A stretch of 64,000 nucleotides of DNA from an uncultured Clostridia bacterium (GTDB lineage: Bacteria; Bacillota; Clostridia; Christensenellales; Borkfalkiaceae): contig CASDOP010000012.1 in assembly GCA_949282385.1 (NCBI GenBank), positions 53,949 through 117,948 of the forward strand. Reading direction: 5' to 3'. The first letter of the stretch is position 1. Every line of letters starts with the position of its first letter. The position numbers and the translations under genes are program-made. Under the pieces are notes generated by a model, which worked only from the letters and a program-made list of their open reading frames with translations, did no database searches and was not told where the DNA came from. Positions 25,945-33,596 of this stretch are shown here, in pieces.

Positions 25945-26391
25945 TTAAATGTAAATTATTTTTTTGCCTTTTTCTTCGGCGTATTTTACGGTATACTGCG
26001 TTCCTCCGCGCCTGCCGCGGTAGTAGGCTATTACCATGTCGCTGTTGTCAACCATATATCTGTTGCGGGCATACATGCAGCCCGGGTAATAACTCTGCGA
26101 CAGAACTATGATCTCGTCGCAGCTTTCAAGCACTTCGTCGTAAATTTTTTTATCGAAAGAATTCAATGTTTCGCGCTGTCCGTAAAAGGGTACGCAGGCT
26201 ATGAGCTTTATTTTATACTTTGTTTTAAGCTCCGCAACGGTCTGGGCGGCGGCGAGGTCGAACCCCCTTGCCATGCCGTTATAAAAAGTGTTTACATCTT
26301 CATAGATAATGGCGCTCTCTGCGGCGCGACGAAGATTGTTTATTTCGTTGTAATAATCGAAATTTCTGTGTCCCGTAAAAGCGCATTCCAT
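25945..26391 (-). CDS. SLOG-family protein, YpsA/DUF1273-like
   Basis: 148 residues. Rossmann-like SLOG fold: CAFTGHR at the N-terminus (residues 3-9), a GMARGFDLAAAQTV helix (about 39-52) equivalent to the nucleotide-sensing Gly loop, VPFYGQ, DEIIVLS and GGTQYTVKYA near the end. SLOG proteins bind nucleotide-derived ligands or act in stress or phage responses; the ligand here is unknown. GGAGAGAG precedes the ATG. It follows rsmG in the same direction after a 329-base repeat-bearing gap. Confidence 0.8.
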   Translation of the reverse strand: MECAFTGHRNFDYYNEINNLRRAAESAIIYEDVNTFYNGMARGFDLAAAQTVAELKTKYKIKLIACVPFYGQRETLNSFDKKIYDEVLESCDEIIVLSQSYYPGCMYARNRYMVDNSDMVIAYYRGRRGGTQYTVKYAEEKGKKIIYI

Positions 26392-26494
26392 AATCTCTCT
26401 CCTCGTTTTCAGGCGGCTTTAAAGAAATTTTCTCTCTTTCCTATTTTCTTAAGGCTTTTATGTAAAATTTGTATAAATAGTTTTTTACCTACAT

Positions 26495-26680
26495 TTTTTA
26501 AACCGCAGATTGACGAGCATAAAATTGCGTTTTGTTATCCGCTTTGCTTTTGCATTGTAGTTGAAAATATAAAGTCTAAACTTGGTAATGAATAGGTTTT
26601 TAATCTTAAACCGCGGATGCGCTACACATAAAACTGTGCTTTTTATCCGTTTTGCTTTCGCATAATATCTGAAAAAAATT
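26495..26680. repeat. Imperfect 108-bp tandem duplication
   Basis: Two copies of a block of about 75 bases start near 26495 and 26604 (AAACCGC(A/G)GAT, then CATAAAA(T/C)TG(C/T)G, TTATCCG(C/T)TTTGCTTT). It lies in the gap 26392-26720, in which no gene is seen. Confidence 0.65.
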
Positions 26681-26720
26681 CACCATGAACTTTTTTTTGA
26701 AAAATATTTCAGCCGAAAAT

Positions 26721-27401
26721 TCATAAAATCGGCTTTTTTCTTTCCAGACCGCGACCGCGGGGATATTTTTCGGGCGTGGGGGCAATCTTTTTTATTACTA
26801 CGATTGCTCTCTTTTCGCCGTTAATTTCAAATTTATCTACCGTTTCAACCCTGCCGCCGAGAATTTTTATCGCCTTTTCAGCCTCTTTGAGTTCCTCGTC
26901 GACATCGCCTTTGTAGGCTATGAAAACTCCGCCCGTCTTTACGAACGGCAGGCAATATTCGCAAAGGGTGTTCATCCTCGCCACGGCGCGCGCGGTGCAT
27001 GCGTCAAATTTTTCGCGCATTTTTTCGTCCCTTGCGCCCTCTTCGGCTCTGATATTCAGCACTTTAACGCCGTCTAATCCGAGCGCGGCGGAAGCAGCCT
27101 TCAGATATTCGCACTTTTTTCCCGTGCTTTCGATGAGTGTGAAAAAAAGATCGTCCCTTATAATTTTTAAAGGGAGGGAGGGAAAGCCTCCGCCCGAACC
27201 AACTTCCACAACGCTCGCGCCGCAGGGAAAATATTTTTCCCCGACGACGCTGTCGAGAAAATGTTTGCAATAAACGCCCTCCATGTCGGTTATGGAAGTG
27301 AGATTGTACCTTTTGTTGTACTCGGAAAGCAGACAAAACAGCCTTTCGAACTGCTCTTTTTTGTCGCCGTTAATCTTTTTTTCGTAAAAATCTATATCCA
27401 T
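26721..27401 (-). CDS. rsmG: 16S rRNA (G527-N7) methyltransferase RsmG
   Basis: 226 residues. RsmG (GidB) methylates G527 of 16S rRNA using SAM; loss gives low-level streptomycin resistance in other bacteria. Visible: YNLTSITDMEGVYCKHFLDS (residues about 32-51), motif I VVEVGSGGGFPSLPLKI (about 64-80), FTLIESTGKKCEYL, and TARAVARMNTL near 134. Full family length. It is the first gene left of the origin spacer and points away from it, as expected in Firmicutes, although mnmEG are not beside it. Confidence 0.95.
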   Translation of the reverse strand: MDIDFYEKKINGDKKEQFERLFCLLSEYNKRYNLTSITDMEGVYCKHFLDSVVGEKYFPCGASVVEVGSGGGFPSLPLKIIRDDLFFTLIESTGKKCEYLKAASAALGLDGVKVLNIRAEEGARDEKMREKFDACTARAVARMNTLCEYCLPFVKTGGVFIAYKGDVDEELKEAEKAIKILGGRVETVDKFEINGEKRAIVVIKKIAPTPEKYPRGRGLERKKPIL

Positions 27402-27429
27402 ACATCGGCATTATAACATTTCCGAACAT

Positions 27430-27950
27430 AAATATCAACAATAAGCAAAGAAAGTTATTAACTCACGTTTCAAAAACTCTTAATTTTTCAGTTATCGACA
27501 GACTTTTTCATTTCTCTGTCGGTAACTTTTAATACAATAAATCAGACGGCGGCGCAAATTTCGCATTTTTAAGGAATTTTCAGCCGTTTATACAGCATAA
27601 ACATTCAAAAAAATGCCGTCTTGAATTGTCCATAAAGTTATCTACATATCAACAATTTACTGTTGATAACTTCTTTTTCTCTCTTTTTTCAACTTTTTTT
27701 GACTTTTTTTGCGCGAAAGAAGTTTTTATTTATCAACTTATAAACAATTTATCTACAACTTTGCTGACATTTTCCTCCCTCCTCAAAGGGTGGCAAAATG
27801 CGTTAATTTTGTTGCTTTTTTGCAGCTTTTTTGCTATTATATTGTTGTCGGGCGGCGGAAAAAAATTGTTATCGACAATTAAACAGCCCCCTACTAATAA
27901 TTAAACTATTAATCTTTTAATAAAATAAAAAATAATCATAGGAAAAAGAA
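27430..27950. promoter_or_regulatory. oriC: Probable replication origin (oriC)
   Basis: Spacer between rsmG (leftward) and dnaN (rightward). DnaA-box-like motifs of the form TTATC(A/G/T)ACA: 27492-27500, 27638-27646, 27661-27669 (reverse), 27749-27757 and 27869-27877, plus weaker ones at 27627 and 27730. The last is followed by a short C-rich stretch and then CTACTAATAATTAAACTATT and an AT-rich tract (27891-27940), resembling the DnaA-trio and unwinding element next to the terminal box in Bacillus. Gene direction switches here. Origin function is inferred; dnaA itself is missing from the window. Confidence 0.8.
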
Positions 27951-27977
27951 GGGTTTTCCCGACTTGAAGGAGCGAAA

Positions 27978-29087
27978 ATGAAACTCGTTTGCGAAGGCAT
28001 CAATTTATCGGACGCCGTTTTTAAGGTTGTAAAGGCGTGCGCGGCAAAAACCACCGTTCAGATAATGGAATGTATAAAACTTTCCGCAAAGAACGACAGC
28101 CTCACTTTAACCGCGACGGACGGAGAAATTTCCATACAGAAAAAAATTAAAGCCGAAATTTACGAAGAGGGCGATATTTGCGTTCCCGGAAGATACTTCG
28201 CAGATTTCATAAAAAAGCTCGAAGGCGTGCAGATAATGCTCAGCGTCGAGGGCGCGAGAATGGAAATTACCTATGCCGACAGCCAGACCTTCATGCAGGT
28301 GCTTCCCGCTGACGATTTTCCCAAGGTCGATGTTGACGTAAACGAAAACAGCATAGTTATAAAGACAGATCTTCTCAAAAAACTCATTTCTTCCACATCT
28401 TTCTGCTGCGCGGCGGACGACAGCCGTCCCATACTCAAGGGTTGTCAGATAGTGGTGGAGGACAAAAACATATGCGTAACCTCCCTCGACGGCTTCCGCC
28501 TTGCTACGGCATCGGGCGAGGTGGTTTCTTCCACGCTTCCTAAACTTGAAATAATCTGCCCTGCAAGGACGCTCAACGAAATAGAAAAAATGCTTCCCGC
28601 GGGCGACGGCGAAACGGAAATAAAGATGCAGCGAGGGCTTATTCTCGTCTGCGTGGACGATACTGTTCTCACCTCCAGGCTGTACAACGGCGATTTCATC
28701 AAGAAGGAAAACATCATTCCCAAGAGCTTCATAACTACAGTAACGGTGGAAAAGAGCGCCCTGAAGGCTTCCATAGAGAGAGCCGCCATACTCGTGAGAA
28801 ACGACAAGAACAGCCTGGTTATCTTCGATATTTCTTCCGACAAGGTGGAAATCACTTCCAATTCGGAAATAGGCAACGTGCAGGAACCCGTAAAGGCGGT
28901 AACCGAAGGCAAAGATTTGAAGATTGCAATGAATTCAAAATTCATAATAGACGCGATAAACGCGCTCGACGAAGAGAAAGTTGTTTTGTCCTTCAACAAC
29001 AACGTTCAGCCCTTCATTTGCCAGAACGAGAGCAATAAAGATTGTTTATATTTAATTTTACCCGTAAGGACAAGCAATATTGCTTGA
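27978..29087 (+). CDS. dnaN: DNA polymerase III beta clamp
   Basis: 369 residues. The sliding clamp tethers polymerase III to DNA. Three successive clamp domains are visible; typical stretches are ATDGEISIQKKI (about 40-51), FCCAADDSRPILKGC (about 139-153), SLDGFRLATASG (about 167-178), and the C-terminal YLILPVRTS loop that binds partner motifs. GAAGGAG precedes the ATG by 7 bases. It is the first gene right of the probable origin; dnaA normally sits directly upstream but does not here. Downstream is rpmH, not recF. Confidence 0.97.
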   Translation: MKLVCEGINLSDAVFKVVKACAAKTTVQIMECIKLSAKNDSLTLTATDGEISIQKKIKAEIYEEGDICVPGRYFADFIKKLEGVQIMLSVEGARMEITYADSQTFMQVLPADDFPKVDVDVNENSIVIKTDLLKKLISSTSFCCAADDSRPILKGCQIVVEDKNICVTSLDGFRLATASGEVVSSTLPKLEIICPARTLNEIEKMLPAGDGETEIKMQRGLILVCVDDTVLTSRLYNGDFIKKENIIPKSFITTVTVEKSALKASIERAAILVRNDKNSLVIFDISSDKVEITSNSEIGNVQEPVKAVTEGKDLKIAMNSKFIIDAINALDEEKVVLSFNNNVQPFICQNESNKDCLYLILPVRTSNIA

Positions 29088-29112
29088 CATAAAATACGCC
29101 GAAATTTATAAT
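29084..29112 (+). promoter_or_regulatory. Promoter of rpmH-rnpA
   Basis: TTGACA (29084-29089), 17 bases, TATAAT (29107-29112): perfect consensus boxes; the first overlaps the dnaN stop. Confidence 0.85.
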
Positions 29113-29194
29113 GATAAAGTGTCGTTTTGCGTTTTAAGGCGCGGACGGAGCAAAAAAGTAAATACGAAAATATAAAATATACGGAGAAAAAAAA

Positions 29195-29329
29195 ATGAAA
29201 AGAACTTATCAACCCAAAAAGAGACAGAGAAGCAAGGTTCACGGCTTCAGAAAGAGAATGGCAACCACTGCAGGAAGAAAGGTGCTCAAGAGAAGAAGAA
29301 ACAAGGGTCGCAAGAAGATAAGCGCTTAA
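29195..29329 (+). CDS. rpmH: Ribosomal protein bL34
   Basis: 44 residues, very basic: [18 protein letters not shown] start, then [12 protein letters not shown] and a basic KKISA end, unmistakable bL34 of the large ribosomal subunit. ACGGAG lies 10 bases before the ATG. The promoter at 29084 is a perfect sigma-A consensus, matching high ribosomal expression. It is 13 bases before rnpA, the standard rpmH-rnpA pair. Confidence 0.97.
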   Translation: MKRTYQPKKRQRSKVHGFRKRMATTAGRKVLKRRRNKGRKKISA

Positions 29330-29342
29330 CGCTTTAACGCCT

Positions 29343-29666
29343 ATGCGTTATACGAGATTAAAGAAAAACACTCATTTCGCAAAACTTTTCAAGAGGGGAA
29401 AAAGGGTTTTTTCCCCTCACCTTACATTAATTTATTCGCCCGCCCAAACGCAGATAATGGGCATAGCGCTGACAAAAAAACACGGCAAAGCCGTGCAGCG
29501 CAACCGCTTAAAGAGAATTATACGCGCCGCTTACGATAAAAATATACAACTGCTCGGCGCGGATTACAGCGTAATAGTAATGCCCAAAGCAGGCGAAGAA
29601 CTGACCTTCAAGCAGGTCGAAAAATGTATTGTAAGCTGTTTCAAAAGGATAAACGGCGAAAAATGA
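29343..29666 (+). CDS. rnpA: Ribonuclease P protein component
   Basis: 107 residues. The protein partner of RNase P RNA, which cleaves tRNA 5' leaders. The N-terminal LKKNTHFAKLFKRGKR and the signature region KHGKAVQRNRLKRIIRAAY (about residues 45-63, the RNR motif) are present. No ribosome site is visible, so it may be translationally coupled to rpmH. It overlaps yidD by 4 bases (ATGA). Confidence 0.96.
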   Translation: MRYTRLKKNTHFAKLFKRGKRVFSPHLTLIYSPAQTQIMGIALTKKHGKAVQRNRLKRIIRAAYDKNIQLLGADYSVIVMPKAGEELTFKQVEKCIVSCFKRINGEK

Positions 29667-29950
29667 AAGAGGTTATAAGTGCGTTAAAGTGGCTGAGAAA
29701 AAACATTTTCAGACCATATCTGAAAATGCTTCTCATGCGGCTGATCATTTTATATCAGCGCACGCTCTCGCGGCATACCTGCCTTTACGAGCCTACCTGC
29801 TCGGAATATACTTTGAGGTGTCTGAATAATCTCGGCGTAATCGCGGGCGTCGTTTTAGGCGCTTGGCGCATTCTGCGCTGCAATCCTCTGTCCAAGGGCG
29901 GCTACGATCCCGCTCCCGAAAATTATTTTAAGGTAAGATGGGTTTACTGA
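29663..29950 (+). CDS. yidD: Membrane protein insertion efficiency factor YidD
   Basis: 95 residues from the ATG at 29663, which overlaps the rnpA stop (ATGA); an earlier ATG at 29624 would lie inside rnpA. The family signature is clear: LYQRTLSRHTCLYEPTCSEY (about 31-50) and RILRCNPLSKGGYDP (about 70-84), with the conserved Cys residues. YidD is a small peripheral membrane protein that assists YidC, the next gene. Confidence 0.95.
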   Translation: MKEVISALKWLRKNIFRPYLKMLLMRLIILYQRTLSRHTCLYEPTCSEYTLRCLNNLGVIAGVVLGAWRILRCNPLSKGGYDPAPENYFKVRWVY

Positions 29951-29969
29951 CAAACCCGCGGAAAAGTAA

Positions 29970-31256
29970 ATGAATTTATTAGCTACTTCACAGAGCGTCC
30001 TCGGCTACGGCGTAAAATACATTCCTTCGATTGAACTCAACTGGATTGGCGTTATAATACGCTGGCTCATAGAGGGCGTAGGCATAATAGGCGTCGGCAT
30101 TGTTCTGTTTACTCTCATTTTAAAGACGATAGTCCTTCCTCTCGACATCTATTCGAGAATTAAGAGCAAAAAACAGGCTCTCATCATGGAAAAGATGAGA
30201 CCGCAGATGGAAAAACTGCAAAAACAGTACGCCAACGATAAGCAGATGTACAGCCAGAAAGTAATGGAACTGCAGAAAAAGAGCGGTTATTCCATGTTCG
30301 GCGCGTGCATTCCCATGATTGTTTCGCTCGTCATATTCCTCTTCGTCTTCAACGCGTTCTCTACTTATTCGCAGTACGCCAACCTCGAAAGCTATAACGA
30401 CATGGTAACTTCCTACAACAGCGTCGTTTACGCTTACGTTCAGGACGAAGAAAACCCCGAAGGCTTCCTCATTGAAACCCGGATTGACGGGCAGACGGAC
30501 TATTATGTAGATTTCGGCGCGTTCGCGCAGGAATATAACAGGAACAATTCCACGACATTGAGCGAGGACGAAGTTTTCACCGCGCTCATGGATAAATATA
30601 CCGAAGAAAAGGGTACTCTGGTTGCGGACGGCGCAGAAAACAGCCAGGACACGACAATCAGAGAGGCTGTAAGACTGACGCTCGTTTCCTACTATATAGA
30701 CGGTTTCGCCGCACAGAAAGTGGCGGAAGATTATTATGCCAAGATGAACTCGCCCGAGGGCGACAACTTCCTCTGGGTAAAGAACATATGGTATCCCGAC
30801 AGCATGCTCAACAAGCAGATACCCGACTTTGCAAAATTCAGCCAGACGGTAACTTCCGCAACGATAGACGGCAGCTACGAAGAGAGCTACAACAAAGTTA
30901 CCGCGGCTCTCGGCAACGAAAAGAACACCTATAACGGTTATTTCGTACTCATCGTGCTGTCGATAGGCGTAATGCTTTTGCAGCAGTTCATTTCCATGAA
31001 GATGAACAAGTCCGTAAACGAACTCGGCTCGGTAGACGGCAGCGGCGCGAGGACGATGAAGGTAATGATGATTGTAATGCCCATCATGTACGGTATATTT
31101 GCGTTCATGTACTCTTCGGCATTCTCTATCTACATGATTACCAACACAACCTATTCGATAATTACAACGCTCATCATAAACAAGTCGATGAACGTGTGGT
31201 TTGCAAAGAAGGAACACAGCTCAGAAATCAATAAAATGTCGCACAACAAAAAGTGA
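29970..31256 (+). CDS. yidC: Membrane protein insertase YidC with large outer loop
   Basis: 428 residues. YidC inserts membrane proteins alone or with Sec. The first core span (about 32-52), the cytoplasmic coiled hairpin KMRPQMEKLQKQYANDKQMY (about 74-93), a second span (about 107-126) and the final pair (about 325-345, 360-405) fit the YidC/Oxa1 fold. Between spans two and three, residues about 130-320 form a hydrophilic insertion (YNDMVTSYNSVVYAYVQDEE and onward), much longer than in SpoIIIJ/YidC of Bacillus (about 260 residues in total). No lipobox is visible at the N-terminus. Confidence 0.93.
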   Translation: MNLLATSQSVLGYGVKYIPSIELNWIGVIIRWLIEGVGIIGVGIVLFTLILKTIVLPLDIYSRIKSKKQALIMEKMRPQMEKLQKQYANDKQMYSQKVMELQKKSGYSMFGACIPMIVSLVIFLFVFNAFSTYSQYANLESYNDMVTSYNSVVYAYVQDEENPEGFLIETRIDGQTDYYVDFGAFAQEYNRNNSTTLSEDEVFTALMDKYTEEKGTLVADGAENSQDTTIREAVRLTLVSYYIDGFAAQKVAEDYYAKMNSPEGDNFLWVKNIWYPDSMLNKQIPDFAKFSQTVTSATIDGSYEESYNKVTAALGNEKNTYNGYFVLIVLSIGVMLLQQFISMKMNKSVNELGSVDGSGARTMKVMMIVMPIMYGIFAFMYSSAFSIYMITNTTYSIITTLIINKSMNVWFAKKEHSSEINKMSHNKK

Positions 31257-31310
31257 TGCGGCGCGCGGCGTGCGCAGAATAAGTCCGCAGGCGGTATAAA
31301 AGGAGAATAT

Positions 31311-32162
31311 ATGGATAACAAAGACGTTTTCACCGGAAAAACGGTGGAAGAGGCGGTTGAAGCGGGACTTGCAGCCCTCGGCATCACCCGCGAAGAGGCA
31401 GAAATTACTGTAATCGAAGAGGGAAAGAAAAAGATTTTCGGATCGGTTAAGGCAAAGGTTTCCGTAACCAGACGCGCATCCGACGGCGAAAGAGCCGCGG
31501 CATTCATCGACGGACTTTTCGAAATTCTCAAAATCAATGCGTTCGCAGAGGTAAAGTCGGACGACGAAAAGATTGAAATCAACGTTCAGACGGCAAATTC
31601 AAATCAGATTATCGGTCATCACGGCGAAGTGCTCGACGCAATCCAGACGATTGCCGGCGCAGTTGCCAACATCGGCAACGACGAGTACAAAAAGGTAGTC
31701 GTAGACTGCGAAAATTACAGGGAAAGCCGCAAAAACACCCTCACTTCCCTTGCGGAAAAGCTGGCTAAAAAGGCTGTCGAAAAGGGCAGAAAGGTCAAGC
31801 TCGAACCCATGAACCCTTACGAGAGAAGAATTATTCATTCCGCTCTCGCGGAAAATACCGAGGTAAAGACGGCTTCCGAAGGCGACGAACCCAACAGATA
31901 CGTCGTAATAATCCCCAACAACTTAAAACCCTTCGAGCGCCGCTCAAAGGGAGATAAGAACTTCCGCGACAAAAAGGATGGCGGACGTTTCAACGGCGAG
32001 CGCCGTTCCAACAGGGGCAGAGGCGAAAGAAGCGAGCGTTCTTCCGCTCCCCGTCAGTCCCGTCCCGCTCGCGGCAAAAAGGAAATACGCTTCGGCACTT
32101 TCCTCGGCAACAGCGGCGCAGGCAAGGCTCAGAGCGAGGAAAAGACCGAGGGCGAGGAATAA
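31311..32162 (+). CDS. jag: RNA-binding protein Jag/KhpB
   Basis: 283 residues: Jag N-terminal domain (about 1-52, FTGKTVEEAVEAGLAALGI), KH domain with the IIGHHGEVLDAIQ loop (about 98-110), R3H domain (about 145-205, PMNPYERRIIHSAL and a late RYVVIIP), then an Arg/Gly/Ser-rich tail (about 210-283, NRGRGERSERSS) rare in this family. KhpB with KhpA binds many RNAs and affects cell division and elongation. AAGGAG precedes the ATG. It is the last gene of the dnaN-side housekeeping run. Confidence 0.93.
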   Translation: MDNKDVFTGKTVEEAVEAGLAALGITREEAEITVIEEGKKKIFGSVKAKVSVTRRASDGERAAAFIDGLFEILKINAFAEVKSDDEKIEINVQTANSNQIIGHHGEVLDAIQTIAGAVANIGNDEYKKVVVDCENYRESRKNTLTSLAEKLAKKAVEKGRKVKLEPMNPYERRIIHSALAENTEVKTASEGDEPNRYVVIIPNNLKPFERRSKGDKNFRDKKDGGRFNGERRSNRGRGERSERSSAPRQSRPARGKKEIRFGTFLGNSGAGKAQSEEKTEGEE

Positions 32163-32168
32163 TCGTCT

Positions 32169-32628
32169 GCCCGCCGTTTTGTCCCTCACGGGGGGCAAAA
32201 AACGCGCTTACGGCGGTTTTAAATTGAATTTAAAAAGCGGAGAAAGGCATTCGTCCTTTTTCCGCTTTTTTGTCGGGCGTTTAATAATATTTTTTCTCGC
32301 GCTTTGCATATGTCGCGGTCAAATACATATTAACACCCAAGCGTTTTGCGCCGCCGCGCGCAAACCGCGCGCGGCGGCGCAGACAAGCTTTTTGCCCGCT
32401 TTTTTGTCCCTCACGGGGGCAAAAAACGCGCTTACGGCGGTTTTAAATTAAATTTAAAAAGCGGAGAAAGACATTCGTCCTTTCTCCGCTTTTTTGTCGG
32501 GCGTTTAATAATATTTTTTCTCGCGCTTTGCATATGTCGCGATCAAATACATATTAACACCCAAGCGTTTTACGCCGCCGCGCGCAAACCGCGCGCGGCG
32601 GCGCAGACAAGCTTTTTGCCCGCTTTTT
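32169..32628 (+). repeat. Two tandem 224-225 bp units, each with two hairpins
   Basis: Unit 1 is 32169-32393 and unit 2 is 32394-32617; the first bases of a third follow. They differ at only a few positions. Each unit holds a terminator-type hairpin (32232-32247 with 32255-32270 in unit 1; perfect 15-bp in unit 2) followed by T's, and a very GC-rich palindrome GCGCCGCCGCGCG. The first hairpin should terminate jag. The spacer 32163-33108 otherwise contains only degenerate sequence with fragments of the same words. Confidence 0.85.
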
Positions 32629-33108
32629 TGCCTGCTTCAGACTTTTACAGGACGCGCCGTCTTTTTCGCATAGCTTTTTCCGAGCGCTCACACCTTCGCG
32701 CAGAGGAGTTATTCCGATGCAAGAACATTTTTTGCAAAAGGCGGAATATAAAAAATTTATAAAAAATAATTTTTTTGGTTTTATGTCCTTTGATAATGGC
32801 AATAACAATAATGTTTCCCCGCGAAAAATAAAGTTTTTTATTTGCCGCGCCGTCGGCAGAGAATATGAAAAACGCCTCGGCGCGCAGACAAGGTTTTTCA
32901 TTGGACGGCGGCGAAAGTTAATCTGTACTATTATCGTTATAATAAACTTGTGAATTTGTTATAATTCGGTGAAAAATGAACTATATTTTGTTGAAAAACT
33001 ACAAATTTTTAAAAAAATCGCGAAAATGGTTGCAAAATTATTGCCTTTTCTTTATACTAAACACAAGTAGGGATGGGCTACTAATATTATAAATTTACGG
33101 AGCGTATT

Positions 33109-33351
33109 ATGACAATCACAGAAGCAGTAGCAAAAAGACTTGGCGGCATCTTGAAAGAAAGAGGCATGATGAAAAAAGAATTCAGAGAGCTTCCCGGCGT
33201 TAAAGGCCAGAGCATCTGCAATATTTTCAGAACGAAATCGACGCCTTCCATTTCCATGACAACTTTGTACAGAGTTTGCAGAGCGTTGGATATGTCGATG
33301 GCAGAATTCCTCGATGACCCCATTTTCAGCGAAGTCGAAGTTGATTTATGA
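33109..33351 (+). CDS. Small XRE-type HTH protein
   Basis: 80 residues, essentially one DNA-binding domain: AVAKRLGGILKERGMMKKEF, then GQSICNIFRTKSTPSISMTT and the dimer helix LYRVCRALDMSMAEFLDDP. The HTH is slightly unusual in that the turn reads ELPGVKGQSI. CGGAG lies 9 bases before the ATG. It is monocistronic with its own terminator. Targets unknown. Confidence 0.8.
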   Translation: MTITEAVAKRLGGILKERGMMKKEFRELPGVKGQSICNIFRTKSTPSISMTTLYRVCRALDMSMAEFLDDPIFSEVEVDL

Positions 33352-33372
33352 GTAAAATAAAAAATATTTTTT

Positions 33373-33408
33373 AAAGACCGACCTGCTTTTTGTCGGTCTT
33401 TTTTTTGC
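33373..33408 (+). terminator. Terminator of the small XRE gene
   Basis: 10-bp stem AAAGACCGAC/GTCGGTCTTT (33373-33382, 33392-33401) followed by a run of T's, 21 bases past the stop. Confidence 0.88.
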
Positions 33409-33550
33409 GCACGGCATGTTCCTGCTTTTTTGGTAAGGCATATGTTTTTTCGCGCAAAGCTTTTTTTCTGCGCAGCAATAGCCGCAAAGAAATGCAAATA
33501 ATATAAATAATGTAAATAATATAATAAGAAAAATATTATCGGAAAAGTCA

Positions 33551-33587
33551 ATAAAAAAAGACGGCGCGTACGCCGTCTTTTTTTATT
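33551..33587 (-). terminator. Terminator of pckG
   Basis: 10-bp stem AAAGACGGCG/CGCCGTCTTT (33557-33566, 33571-33580) with T-runs on both strands, 10 bases past the pckG stop. Confidence 0.85.
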
Positions 33588-33596
33588 TTATGCGCA

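Noticed and set aside
30120..31217. 365-residue frame opposite yidC
   Set aside because: Antisense shadow of an unmistakable gene.
32169..32628. CRISPR-like repetition
   Set aside because: The units are 225 bases, contiguous and nearly identical throughout; there are no short repeats with unique spacers and no cas genes.
32717..32953. 78-residue frame after the 225-bp repeats
   Set aside because: A weak ribosome site exists, but the sequence contains broken pieces of the repeat (CGGCGCGCAGACAAGG) and encodes Lys/Asn/Arg low-complexity protein; not supported as a gene.
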